Assembly: GCA_023269855.1 (NCBI GenBank)
Contig: JAGDWP010000077.1
Span: 1 to 33,988, forward strand
Direction of reading: 5' to 3'
Origin: Nitrososphaerales archaeon
GTDB taxonomy: Archaea > Thermoproteota > Nitrososphaeria_A > Caldarchaeales > Wolframiiraptoraceae
Length of the DNA: 33,988 bases
Under the pieces are notes generated by a model. It did not search any database. It was not told where the DNA came from and saw only the letters and a program-made list of their open reading frames with translations. The number at the start of each line of letters is the position of its first letter. Within the stretch, counting starts at the first letter, position 1. Made by a program: the position numbers and the translations under genes. Of the stretch, positions 8,716-17,542 are shown one piece after another.

Positions 8716-9702
8716 ATGTCAACTAGAGTGTCTATCGTTATTCCTACGACGGGTTCAAGAGAATCTCTGGGAGAAACTGTAGAGAGTTTAAGCGAGTTAG
8801 AATATTTTGGAGAATTTGATGTTATCGTGGTTTCTGATAAAGAGACCAGCTTAAGCAACTTTATTAGCAAAGACTTGAGAGTCATTGTTCATGGAGGTAA
8901 GCCTGGACTTAAGAGAAATATAGCAGCTATGCTTTCTAATTCAGAAATATTGGCCTTTATTGATGACGATGTAATAGTTACGAAAAATTGGCTTAGAAAT
9001 ATTGTAAGATTTTTTGAGAATAATGAAAACGTATGCGTCGTCGGAGGGCCAAACCTAACACCATCAAATTCAAGCATAAAGGAAAGAGCTAGTGGATACA
9101 TACTGTCGTCGTTTCTTGGAACAGCTACTATGTCAGCAAGATACTCTTTAAAAGAGTATTCAGGAATCTGCGATGAACGTTACTTAATGAGTTGTAATCT
9201 AGCAATAAAGCGTAAGGCATTATTGGAAATAGGTGGTTTTCCTGAAGACTTGTTTCCAGGTGAAGAGACTATCTTACTGTATAGGTTAAGGGATATGGGT
9301 TATAACATTTACTATGATCCCAATATTGTGGTGTATCACTATAGGAGACCATTATTTATTCCACATATGAAGCAATTGTTTTCTTATGGTAAGAGTAAGG
9401 GAATAATGATTAAAATGTTTGGATTAAACATTGGCCTACTATCTTTTCTCCCACTTTTACTCGTGTGTTACCTCATCTTAACACCAATCATAGCTGTCTT
9501 ACTGAACTCTGTTAACTTGTTGCTAGTCTATGGATTAAGTATATTGGCTGGTTTTGTTCTATAATTTAGCGAGAGTTTGAGGATAACTTTGTCTAATAGG
9601 GATTATAAGGTTTTACCATACCTCATTCTAGGATTCATTCTTCACCATATTTCATACGGTTTGGGTGTAATATTAGGACTATTCTCTCATCGGAAGGGGT
9701 GA
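8716..9702 (+). pseudogene. GT2 family glycosyltransferase with an in-frame TAA
   Basis: A GT-A fold glycosyltransferase, using a nucleotide-sugar donor on the cytoplasmic face. Visible motifs: VSIVIPTTGSRESL at the N-terminus, AFIDDDVIV with the DxD-type metal motif at residues 83-85, then CNLAIKRKALLEIGGFPED and GEETILLYRL. Hydrophobic segments follow residue 235. The frame stops at TAA 9562-9564 after 282 residues. The same frame then stays open and encodes a matching membrane C-terminus (SLRITLSNRDYKVLPYLILG, then FILHHISYGLGVILGLF) to TGA 9700-9702, 328 codons plus stop. So one nonsense codon separates the catalytic part from the last membrane helix. The 282-residue product may still be active. 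The true 3' end abuts the next gene. Confidence 0.75.
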
Positions 9703-9706
9703 GAGA

Positions 9707-11137
9707 TTGAAGTTGAAGAGGTTCATTATTCTATTAGCGATGCTTATTGTTTCTATGATTATTAGGATGTTTTTCTGGATCTTTGGTTATTCTTCGTATA
9801 CTAATTGGAGTATATATGATGTTGGTTATTATGTTGATTCAGGGGAGAAGCTAATTGTCTCACTGCTTTCCTTCAACCTGGATGTGGTTAAATCTTATCT
9901 TTTTCATCCTTTATTGGGATATTATACGACAGGTTTTACTTCAATTCTTTTTAGAGTTTTCCTAGATAAGTATAGTGCCGGTCTCCTCTCACCTATCTTG
10001 TTCTCTTCTCTTATGTGTCTTATTGTCTATCTTATTGGTGAGAAGATAGGTGGTTTCAAGATGGGCTTCATTGCATGGCTTCTAGCAACTTTTGATCCAT
10101 ACTCCATACAGTTCTCGACAACCTTTCTAGATATGCCTGCAACATTCTTCACAGCATTATTCTTCTATCTACTGGTAAAGTATTCTTCCAATGAAAACTT
10201 AAAGAAGTATTTGTTGATGGGGGTTGCCGGCGGATTGGCCATATCTTCTAAACATATCGTTATACCGACGATACTATTGCTAACAATCTTCTTCACTAAG
10301 AAAGCAAAGAATATCTTGCTCATCATAGCCGTAGCTATTCTTACATATGTTACTGTAAATATTGTGAAGTTTACTAGCTTAGAAAATCTAAGCTTAATAT
10401 TGTCATCAAACATTGAAGGTGGAGGAATAGGTATCCCTGCAATAATATATGGACCAATAGAAATAGGAAAACCATACACATACCCATGGTACATACTAAC
10501 ATACCTAGGATTAGGATACACAGGAATCGGAGTAGCGCCATACATAACACCTGTGATAACATTCATACTATTTTGCTACTATCGAATCTCTAAAAAATTA
10601 AAGGTTCTGAACGTGAAAAAGGAAAACTATAGTAGGACAATAATGTGGGTAGCCTGCTCCCTTATACCACTAATTCTACTCCCAAGAAACTACTGGATAC
10701 CTTTAAGCAGATTTCCGGGAATATCTTCTGAAAGTAACATATTGACAAAATTCTTCTATCCATACTATTACGTAATTACAATTGCGGCACTCTCTATCTT
10801 TATGGCATACCTAGTTATAAAAGAACCAAAACTGGATAATCAGGTCTTAAAAAATGTATCTACCCGTTACATAGACCGTGTACTCTTATCAGTTTCTCAT
10901 ATTATAGTTGTCCTTTTCCTATTACTATCTCCGTTAGGGCTTGCTGCTAATACTATCTATCCTTTCTGGGACTTTATTTTTACATTAATCATAAATATTG
11001 AAAAGGAGGAACCGATTATAAAGACTATGGGCGCTCAATTGTTAATCCTTACAGCGTTACTGCTAGTAGGGATACTGACAATAGCTTTGGTAGCTGAAGA
11101 TAAAAAAGGAGATAGTGTTTACAGAGTAGTTAACTAG
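9707..11137 (+). CDS. PMT/ArnT-like polytopic glycosyltransferase (GT-C)
   Basis: A 476-residue membrane protein with roughly 10-12 hydrophobic helices. After the first helix comes an acidic loop, NWSIYDVGYYVDSG, matching the conserved Asp of dolichyl-phosphate-sugar transferases of the PMT/ArnT/GT-C type; later FLDMPATFFTALFFYLLVK is a typical family segment. These enzymes move sugars from a lipid-phosphate donor to proteins or lipids on the outer face. The start is TTG 9707, preceded by GGGGTGAGAG that overlaps the stop of the glycosyltransferase gene, so the two are coupled. The pair is probably a glycan assembly/transfer unit. The acceptor is unknown; the Thr-rich proteins downstream are candidates only by proximity. 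Confidence 0.75.
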   Translation: MKLKRFIILLAMLIVSMIIRMFFWIFGYSSYTNWSIYDVGYYVDSGEKLIVSLLSFNLDVVKSYLFHPLLGYYTTGFTSILFRVFLDKYSAGLLSPILFSSLMCLIVYLIGEKIGGFKMGFIAWLLATFDPYSIQFSTTFLDMPATFFTALFFYLLVKYSSNENLKKYLLMGVAGGLAISSKHIVIPTILLLTIFFTKKAKNILLIIAVAILTYVTVNIVKFTSLENLSLILSSNIEGGGIGIPAIIYGPIEIGKPYTYPWYILTYLGLGYTGIGVAPYITPVITFILFCYYRISKKLKVLNVKKENYSRTIMWVACSLIPLILLPRNYWIPLSRFPGISSESNILTKFFYPYYYVITIAALSIFMAYLVIKEPKLDNQVLKNVSTRYIDRVLLSVSHIIVVLFLLLSPLGLAANTIYPFWDFIFTLIINIEKEEPIIKTMGAQLLILTALLLVGILTIALVAEDKKGDSVYRVVN

Positions 11138-11155
11138 ATTTTTGAGCTAGCGACC

Positions 11156-11557
11156 TTATGGAACTAAAACTGCTGTTGGATATAGTTTTCCACCAGTGGT
11201 ATGCAAAGCGATCTCATTAGTAACGCCTCCTGTACTTAAGTACGTTGCACTAAATGGGATAGTTATCGTGGTACTGTTACCAACTGTCATCTGAATTGAA
11301 ACTGTTGATGAAAGTTTCCCGTTTATGAATATAGCGTCTATTACCGTATCGGATGAGCCGGTATTCTTCACGATCAACACGACCTGAGACTTACCAACGT
11401 CAGCATATGCTGATGTTATTTCTAGTTTCTCGAATCTTGTGAATATTCCTACTAGTCCTGATGCCCAGAATGCTACTGCGATAGCTATGACGATGGCGAC
11501 GGCGACAAGGATAACCGTGGCAACGACAGGGCTTATACCAAGCCTACTCCTACTCAT
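11156..11557 (-). CDS. Type IV pilin-like protein (archaeal pilin N-terminal domain)
   Basis: A 133-residue protein beginning MSRSRLGISPVVATVILVAV, a class III signal peptide: short basic leader, Gly before the hydrophobic helix, and the archaeal pilin ISPVVA motif. PibD/FlaK-type peptidase should cut after Gly7, leaving a 25-residue hydrophobic assembly helix and a small beta-rich head (VVLIVKNTGSSDTVIDAIFI). I start at ATG 11557, not at a longer upstream reading, because the signal peptide begins exactly there and a TATA element lies 29 nt before it, giving a leaderless mRNA. It is transcribed alone, just beyond the platform protein gene, and is the best candidate for the main subunit of the filament. 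Confidence 0.85.
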   Translation of the reverse strand: MSRSRLGISPVVATVILVAVAIVIAIAVAFWASGLVGIFTRFEKLEITSAYADVGKSQVVLIVKNTGSSDTVIDAIFINGKLSSTVSIQMTVGNSTTITIPFSATYLSTGGVTNEIALHTTGGKLYPTAVLVP

Positions 11558-11875
11558 GTATAGAAATGCTCCATCCCTCGAAATAAATTTTACTATAACA
11601 AAAAAGACAAAATAACCTGAAGTAATACACAGAGAACACAATGATATACTCGATCACTAAAGAATAATCTTTTTGGCCATCAACACTCAAGGAATTAAGT
11701 TAAAATATTGAAAGAACGTTATAACAATCTTATCTGCAAGTCTGGATATCTATAGAGATGCATGTGTAAGTCTCTAACCTGATTTACTTATGATGTTGCA
11801 TGAACATTTTGCTCACATTTTTCTATTCTCATCAATCTTCTCTTCATCAAAGCTTGGAATATTGGTGAAGGATGT
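11558..11875. other. Intergenic region, 318 nt, with pilin promoter
   Basis: The minus strand carries AAAATTTATTT at 11581-11591, the probable TATA box for the pilin (29 nt before ATG 11557). The remainder is the 3' flank of the platform gene. I see no further gene. Confidence 0.5.
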
Positions 11876-13654
11876 TCAAGGTGTGGCCATTGGTGTAGCG
11901 AATATCTTGATCGATATTGTTCCTGAGAGCCATACAGCTATGAATGATACGATTGATAGAATGAATGCATGCTTAAACCCTGCTGCTATTACTCCTGACG
12001 AAACCTTGCCTGCTACAAGCCCACTGATAACAGCTATAATTATGACTGGTGGGAGGAAGAAGTGGATGAACTCTGCTAGTGAGATGTAGATTCTAGCGAT
12101 CTGGAGTAGGTTACGCATAAAGCTTACAAGTATGACTACTACGACTACGAGCATTATCGCAGTCATGTAGGGTATCATCATGAGAGGGAGGAGAGTAGAC
12201 CTCTTCTGCTTCTCAATCTCTTCAAGATTCTCCATGAAAGTAGCCAATACGTCGAAAGTCTCAGGCGCACCTCCACCCACATCTATAGCATCAATCAAAA
12301 CATATAGACTTGCTCTACTCATCCATCCGTGAACCCGCTTAACAAAATCTTGATAAACCTTCCTTAGAGACTCCCCCCAACCAATCTGCCTCGCAATAAT
12401 CTTCAAATGCTTGCTGAAACCACCGTATGGACGATCCTTCAAAGTAATAATACATTTCTCAGGGCTCATCCCTGTCTTCCTAGCTTCCGTCAAATCTCTC
12501 AAGAACAAAGTCATACCATGGAGGATACTTATACTCTCCTTACCGTATCTTTCATAGAAGACCATTCCTGGAGCAAATAAAACCATAAAGAATATGCATA
12601 GACCTAGCGAAGACTCATATCCTTGGACAAGACCCATAGCCTTCCTCAACTCAACAATTAACTGACTGGTGGCATCGAAAGGTGGAATAAATCTTAAGAC
12701 ATCAAGGAAGAATGGAGCAACAAACAACATCAAGATAATAGATGCGAAAGGTATAGTTAGATAGAAGACTTTGTATGGACGTGTATCAGTCATAGGATAT
12801 TTGGGCTGAGTGATATCTGCTAGATAGAGGAAGACTAGTGATAGTAGAGGCATGACGAGGTATGCGAATATTACGAACTGCTCCGAGGGCAAGGTCATGA
12901 ACTCGGAGGGCATAGCTCTAGAAACAATATAAACAATGTATACGACGAGTGAGAGCATCATTGTGATAGCTGCATAAGCCTCCATAAGCATACCCATCCT
13001 CTCACCTATAATCCTCATCTTACCCATACGGGAATCAAAGATCTGCTCAGTCTTACGTATCAAGAAGTGTACAACATCTCCACCACTCCTAAGAGTGGAG
13101 GCATAACCCATAATCAAGTCACGGTAATCTTTCGATGGAACACCTTTAGCCATATTCTCCAATGCAGATACGGGATCTATCCCTCCAGTCTTAACAGCAA
13201 TCTCCGCATTCCGAGCGGCCTTCGCAATATTAGGCATAAGCTCACCCTTCGCAATACGGCTAAGACTAGTATATGGAGCGATACCCCCAGTCGCCATAAC
13301 AGCTAGATACGTAGCAGCGTACGGTACCTCGCTCTCAAGAACACTGGAGACAGATGAAGCTTCACCATAAGGATAGAGAACGCCCATCATAAAAACAAGA
13401 AGAGGAATAGTAAGCAATAATAGAGAAAATAGTAGGTTACCAGTAAATAAGAAGATGAGGAGTGAGCCAGCGCCTGTAGCGAGCAATGAGATAACGGTTA
13501 AACCTGCAACAATGGAAGCGTATGCTTCTGGATGAATACGTTTCCCAGAGCTTTCAAGCTTAGCAGCAATCCCTGGAAATAACTTCAAGATATACAATCC
13601 TATACCTCTAAAATTAGCATATGAGAATCCACTAAAACTCTCTAGGAAACCCAT
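11876..13654 (-). CDS. Type IV pilus platform membrane protein (TadC/FlaJ, GspF family)
   Basis: A 592-residue integral membrane protein with two GspF/T2SSF-type cytoplasmic domains. The first is at about 100-230 (ESEVPYAATYLAVMATGGIAP, ISALENMAKG-like segment, IMGYASTLRSGGDVVHFLIR) and is followed by helices. The second is at about 385-510 (FLRDLTEARKTGMSPEKCII, VLIDAIDVGGGAPETFDVLA) and is followed by helices to the C-terminus. It is the membrane platform that the secretion ATPase (15656-17467) drives to extrude pilins. The doubled layout is typical of archaeal pilus and archaellum platforms. The start ATG 13654 is 29 nt from a TATA box (13676-13690), so it is transcribed separately from the GTPase operon. 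Confidence 0.9.
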   Translation of the reverse strand: MGFLESFSGFSYANFRGIGLYILKLFPGIAAKLESSGKRIHPEAYASIVAGLTVISLLATGAGSLLIFLFTGNLLFSLLLLTIPLLVFMMGVLYPYGEASSVSSVLESEVPYAATYLAVMATGGIAPYTSLSRIAKGELMPNIAKAARNAEIAVKTGGIDPVSALENMAKGVPSKDYRDLIMGYASTLRSGGDVVHFLIRKTEQIFDSRMGKMRIIGERMGMLMEAYAAITMMLSLVVYIVYIVSRAMPSEFMTLPSEQFVIFAYLVMPLLSLVFLYLADITQPKYPMTDTRPYKVFYLTIPFASIILMLFVAPFFLDVLRFIPPFDATSQLIVELRKAMGLVQGYESSLGLCIFFMVLFAPGMVFYERYGKESISILHGMTLFLRDLTEARKTGMSPEKCIITLKDRPYGGFSKHLKIIARQIGWGESLRKVYQDFVKRVHGWMSRASLYVLIDAIDVGGGAPETFDVLATFMENLEEIEKQKRSTLLPLMMIPYMTAIMLVVVVVILVSFMRNLLQIARIYISLAEFIHFFLPPVIIIAVISGLVAGKVSSGVIAAGFKHAFILSIVSFIAVWLSGTISIKIFATPMATP

Positions 13655-13675
13655 ACCACTAAAAAATCAACCACC

Positions 13676-13690
13676 AAATATATAAAATTT
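13676..13690 (-). promoter_or_regulatory. TATA box of the platform protein gene
   Basis: The minus strand reads AAATTTTATATATTT, centred about 29 nt before ATG 13654, fitting a leaderless transcript. Confidence 0.6.
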
Positions 13691-13743
13691 CTTAGAACCG
13701 GAAACCTAACCACGATTATTAAAGATTGAAGACCCAATTTGAA

Positions 13744-13763
13744 AAGGTCAAGCCTTGAGCCTT
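13744..13763 (-). terminator. Possible hairpin after the GTPase operon
   Basis: AAGGTCAAG and CTTGAGCCTT form an imperfect stem (one bulged G) followed on the minus strand by TTTT, just past the GTPase stop at 13778. Archaeal termination rarely needs a hairpin, so this is tentative. Confidence 0.25.
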
Positions 13764-13777
13764 TCAAGTACAGTATA

Positions 13778-14341
13778 TTATTGTTTCTCAGTATTTTTGA
13801 GACCTCTTTGTTTAATTATGATAGATCTATCGGTCTCGATGAGATTAATCAGTGCTTCCAAGACTTTGACTACACTCTCTTTATCATATGCCACGGTTGG
13901 GTATACGGGGGTTGTCTCCGGAACTTTCAAAGCAGACCTAATAGCTTCTACACTTAACTTTTTATCCTTATCATACTTGTTCGCAGAAACTATATGCACC
14001 GTTTTCGGATTCATAGACCTGAAATATATATACATGTGGAGTGCCTCGTTTAAACTCGTGGGGTCACTGCTATCAACCATGAAGAGATAACCATCCATCC
14101 CTATTGAGAGAACCCTCCACATAAAATGGAACCTACTCTGACCAGGAGTACCGAATAATCTAACAAAGTGTCCACCTACTCTTACAAGCCCGAAATCCAG
14201 AGCAACAGTAGTCGTTGATTTTACTTGATCATCTGATAGAACCCGTTTATCAGTTGTAAGCGCCTCCCCACATATAGTCTTGATTAGAGTAGTCTTACCA
14301 GCATTATAAGGTCCAGTAACAACTATCTTATAGATCTTCAT
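13778..14341 (-). CDS. Small Ras-like GTPase (COG2229 / MglA-like)
   Basis: A 187-residue GTPase with all G motifs: P-loop GPYNAGKT (residues 10-17), switch I Thr in KSTTTVALDFG, switch II LFGTPGQSRFHFMW (64-74; Gly where Ras has Asp), and NKYD (121-124) for guanine recognition. The GTPGQ-x-RF-x-FMW signature is that of the COG2229 family, which accompanies roadblock proteins in bacteria, and MglA is a related regulator of pilus polarity. The ATG overlaps the stop of the roadblock gene upstream (ATGA, 14338-14341). By context it probably switches the pilus machine, with the roadblock proteins as GAP or effector partners. The GTPase call is firm; its role is inferred. Confidence 0.88.
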   Translation of the reverse strand: MKIYKIVVTGPYNAGKTTLIKTICGEALTTDKRVLSDDQVKSTTTVALDFGLVRVGGHFVRLFGTPGQSRFHFMWRVLSIGMDGYLFMVDSSDPTSLNEALHMYIYFRSMNPKTVHIVSANKYDKDKKLSVEAIRSALKVPETTPVYPTVAYDKESVVKVLEALINLIETDRSIIIKQRGLKNTEKQ

Positions 14342-14706
14342 GGCTTACCTGATAAGAACGCTTCAAGTATCAAGTTGATGAATCCGAGATTCGGGTTAGG
14401 CTTAGTAACACAGATAACATAGTGATCCCTATACAATCTAATAAGCAAGTATCTCTTATCTTTCAATTGGACATCAATCTTTTCATAACTCTTAGAATTC
14501 AGTAATTCGACAACAGCTGCGGCTGCTCCACCGATCGCCGCTGTAGCTGCGGCAATATACTCAGGGTTGAAGTCTATGTTTGCACTAAATGTTACAGGGC
14601 TCCCATCTTGCGAGACTATAGCTACTGCGTCAACCCAACCTTTACTGCTAACCATGATGCTTTCAACGAGAACCTGGAAAGTCTCATACGCTGTGGCCAT
14701 ACTCAT
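14338..14706 (-). CDS. Roadblock/LC7-like protein (MglB-like)
   Basis: A 122-residue protein with the roadblock fold pattern: helix, beta hairpin VDAVAIVSQDGSPVTFS, long Ala-rich helix (AAATAAIGGAAAAVVELL), then strands YEKIDVQLKDKRYLLIRLY and HYVICVTKPN, and a C-terminal helix. Roadblock proteins dimerise and bind Ras-like GTPases, acting as GAPs (MglB) or GEF platforms. It is the middle gene of a three-gene operon with 4-nt overlaps on both sides. The protein encoded at 24049-24480 is its closest relative here (shared VQL-DKR and C-terminal FI-LILE). A partner of the GTPase encoded next to it is the simplest reading. Confidence 0.8.
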   Translation of the reverse strand: MSMATAYETFQVLVESIMVSSKGWVDAVAIVSQDGSPVTFSANIDFNPEYIAAATAAIGGAAAAVVELLNSKSYEKIDVQLKDKRYLLIRLYRDHYVICVTKPNPNLGFINLILEAFLSGKP

Positions 14707-15308
14707 CCACTCTTCTTGATAATTGATGTAACATAATCTTTCAAGAGCTGCCTGGCTTCATCCACATCTATCACGGTGTCTGGGCCTCCAAGCAATAATG
14801 CGAAGACCTCCATCTCACCTACCTGCGTAACAGATAGTATATAACCTTGAACACTATCTTTTATGTTGATCACCTCAGTAGGGAAACCGCTCCTCCTCAA
14901 AGTTGCAACGATATCTGCGAGGATAGCTGCCAGCTTATCCTCCTCCTTAACATTGTATGCTTCAATCGACATTCCCGCTAGATTGAATAAGAAAACAGAA
15001 TTTACGGCTAGAGCTGCAGAGATTTCTTCAAGAGATTCAAGTCCTCCCGCAATCCTAACAACTTCAGTAGGTTGAGGTTTTTGAATAGCTTTAGTAGTTG
15101 AAACAGTAGAAGATGGTGGGATTGAAGGTGCCGCAGGTGTAGGAGAAGGTGAAGTCTGAATAGAGGCGACGACTCTGGACACTTTTCTAGCTAAAGTAAG
15201 TATGAAAACAAGTGATAGAATAGAAAAAGCAACAGCGACAATAACGAGGATAAAGATCAAGAATGGGCTTGAAAGTATGCTTGTAAGAGTGTCTAGTAAT
15301 CCGTCCAT
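14703..15308 (-). CDS. Membrane-anchored roadblock-domain-like protein
   Basis: Starting at ATG 15308, about 201 residues: a single N-terminal membrane helix (LIFILVIVAVAFSILSLVFI), a Ser/Pro/Thr-rich linker (SPSPTPAAPSIPPSS), and a C-terminal domain with roadblock-like topology (SVFLFNLAGMSIEAYNV, LAAILADIVATLRRSG, GYILSVTQVGEMEVFALLLG). I prefer 15308 to the upstream ATG at 15404 because AATTTAAG (about 15334-15342) is a TATA box 30 nt away and the upstream 32 residues look like antisense of a promoter. It would tether the GTPase/roadblock complex to the membrane near the pilus. The domain call rests on pattern similarity with its operon neighbour. Confidence 0.65.
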   Translation of the reverse strand: MDGLLDTLTSILSSPFLIFILVIVAVAFSILSLVFILTLARKVSRVVASIQTSPSPTPAAPSIPPSSTVSTTKAIQKPQPTEVVRIAGGLESLEEISAALAVNSVFLFNLAGMSIEAYNVKEEDKLAAILADIVATLRRSGFPTEVINIKDSVQGYILSVTQVGEMEVFALLLGGPDTVIDVDEARQLLKDYVTSIIKKSG

Positions 15309-15655
15309 ACTGTATAAAATACACTTTTCCTTACTTAAATTATTTTTCGCGACGTTTTTCCCATACCTCGATCTAGGGTAATACCCGAAAACTTTATGCT
15401 TCACTCATGCTGAGACCACTCCATTGTAAGATTGAGAAGACCTGGGAAACAATAACTTATCATATTCTAGACTTGGAAGACTGTATGGATGACTGTCTGG
15501 CCAAAACCTAACAGCGAAAGATCATCACGATGGATATGGGAAACACTGTGTAGAGTTTTCAGGCTAGATTAACTCATTAGACCTGGAATGATACTGGAGG
15601 GAAAAAGAATTTAAGACTGGTTTGGCAGAATTATCATTAGTGGAGAGGGTACTAG
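15309..15655. other. Divergent promoter region of the pilus locus, 347 nt
   Basis: It holds the leftward TATA (AATTTAAG on the minus strand, 15334-15342) for the roadblock-GTPase operon and, for the rightward operon, an AT element AAGAATTTAAG at 15605-15615 with a strong GGAGAGGG at 15642-15649 before ATG 15656. The middle (about 15410-15600) shows no gene I can support and is where shared regulation of both arms would act. Confidence 0.5.
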
Positions 15656-17467
15656 ATGCCCTTATTTATGAAAGAGAAGAAAGAAGAGAAACCGAGAGAG
15701 GATAAAGGTTTCAGGGTTGATCCTGTGCCTCCAGATTATGAGGTTCTCCAACGCTACCCTGTAAGAGAAGAATTTGCTGAAGTAGTCATAGCAGCTAAGC
15801 CTGGAATAGTTGTTGAACCCATCTACTTCGTTAGAGAAGTAGAGTTGAACGAGCAGGAAGCTAAGGCATTGGAGAGATTGAAAGACTTTCTAGCTAAAGA
15901 GCTTGAGCCTCCCACTGTTGGAGAAGAACAGGAAGTTAAGAAGATACTCCTCGACTCAGCAGATAAGCTATTGAAGAAATATGGTAAGGGAATAGGAGTA
16001 GTTACTGAAGATTCTAAGAAGAAGCTCTTCTACTATCTTGAGAGAGACCTTCTCGGCTTTGGTATTCTTAACGTGATCATGGAGGACTACAGGATCGAAG
16101 ACATATCCTGTGATGGAGTGAACGTTCCAATATATGTATGGCATAGAGATTTCGAAAGCATGCCTACAAACATAATGTTTACAGATAGAGCAGTATTAGA
16201 CGACTTCATAATCCAGCTAGCTCACAAAGCGGGAAAACACATCTCCTCTGCCTTCCCAATGCTTGACGCAATGATATATGGGAAACACAGGCTTGCAGCA
16301 ACCTTCAGAGAAGAAGTCTCGCCACGTGGGTCAACATTCACTATTAGGAAGTTTAGAGAGAAACCGTTCAGCATAATCGAGCTTATACAGAGCAACGTAA
16401 TCAATACAGATCTTGCAGCGTACTTCTGGCTACTCTTAGAGAATAAAGCAAACATAATGGTTGCTGGAGCAACGGGAAGCGGAAAAACGACACTGCTGAA
16501 TGCTTTATCATGCTTCATCAAGCCGAGGATGAAGATAATAACATGTGAAGAGACAGCTGAGCTAAACATGCCGACTGAAAACTGGGTGAGATTCGTAACC
16601 CGTGAAAGCTATGGACTAGGATCGACAAAGACTGGAGAAATAACCTTATACGACCTAGTCAGAATGAGCTTACGATACCGCCCCGACTACCTAATCGTAG
16701 GAGAGATAAGAGGGGAAGAAGCATTCGTCCTATTCCAAGCTATCGCGACAGGTCATGGAGGCCTCTCCACTGTACATGCTGAGAGTATTGAGACTGCTGT
16801 TAGAAGGCTTACAAGTCCGCCGATGAATATTCCTCCAAGTCACATTCCGCTCCTCGATGTTTTATGTCTTGTTGAGAGAACGCTGCTTCCTAAACCATTT
16901 AAAAGGGCAACCTTCGGTAGAAGGATGAGATATGTTTGGGAGATTGCAGACTATGAGAAATATATTACGGTTGCTGAATGGGATCCGTTAACCGATAGTT
17001 TCACAATTGATTTTGATAAGAGTGTGCTTCTAGATCAGATAGCTTTGAGATGGGGTAAGAAGAAACCCGATATGATTAGGGAGGTAATGAAGAGGAAGGC
17101 TCTTCTTGACTGGATGGTTAAGAAGGATGTTAAAGAAATAAGCGAGGTCGCTAGAATAGTCTACTCATACTATACTGACCCTGACCGTTTAATTAGAGAA
17201 CTAGGCATTAGGGTTGAAGAGATAGTTGTTCCAACGATATCTGTTAAGCCGAGGGAAGTACCATTAGAGAAAGTTGAACTAGCAATAGGATACATAATTG
17301 AGCTTCTCAGAGCAAATAATGGGACCGTACCTTATTATCAAGTCTTCGTTAAGATACCTTTACCAAAAGACGTCATCGTTGAAGCATTGAAACAATTAAG
17401 AGAAGAAGGAACAATATATATCGAATCAATGAATGTTAAACTGAGGGAAGCAGCTAGAAGTATGTAG
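15656..17467 (+). CDS. Type IV pilus/secretion ATPase (TadA/FlaI/VirB11 family)
   Basis: A 603-residue cytoplasmic ATPase that powers pilin assembly. Visible features: a divergent N-terminal domain (1-130), Walker A GATGSGKT (271-278), CEETAEL with the Asp-box glutamates, Walker B-type LIVGEIRGEEAFVLFQA, and the His box TGHGGLSTVHAES. An extra C-terminal region (about 500-603) reads like a helical winged-helix segment (LAIGYIIELLRANNGTVPYY, then VIVEALKQLREEGTIYIES) beyond the usual FlaI end. It pairs with the platform protein encoded on the opposite arm of the divergent locus. It is preceded by GGAGAGGG. Direction (pilus, archaellum or competence-like) cannot be told, but no FlaH, FlaX or other archaellum core gene is present. 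Confidence 0.93.
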   Translation: MPLFMKEKKEEKPREDKGFRVDPVPPDYEVLQRYPVREEFAEVVIAAKPGIVVEPIYFVREVELNEQEAKALERLKDFLAKELEPPTVGEEQEVKKILLDSADKLLKKYGKGIGVVTEDSKKKLFYYLERDLLGFGILNVIMEDYRIEDISCDGVNVPIYVWHRDFESMPTNIMFTDRAVLDDFIIQLAHKAGKHISSAFPMLDAMIYGKHRLAATFREEVSPRGSTFTIRKFREKPFSIIELIQSNVINTDLAAYFWLLLENKANIMVAGATGSGKTTLLNALSCFIKPRMKIITCEETAELNMPTENWVRFVTRESYGLGSTKTGEITLYDLVRMSLRYRPDYLIVGEIRGEEAFVLFQAIATGHGGLSTVHAESIETAVRRLTSPPMNIPPSHIPLLDVLCLVERTLLPKPFKRATFGRRMRYVWEIADYEKYITVAEWDPLTDSFTIDFDKSVLLDQIALRWGKKKPDMIREVMKRKALLDWMVKKDVKEISEVARIVYSYYTDPDRLIRELGIRVEEIVVPTISVKPREVPLEKVELAIGYIIELLRANNGTVPYYQVFVKIPLPKDVIVEALKQLREEGTIYIESMNVKLREAARSM

Positions 17468-17542
17468 CTGAACATTACTAAGTCAACATCACCTTATATT
17501 ATTGTGATAACATTTAAAAACATGGGATACAAATTACATCTT

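Noticed and set aside
11558-11641. 28-residue N-terminal extension of the pilin
   Set aside because: It would bury the class III signal peptide and covers the TATA box.
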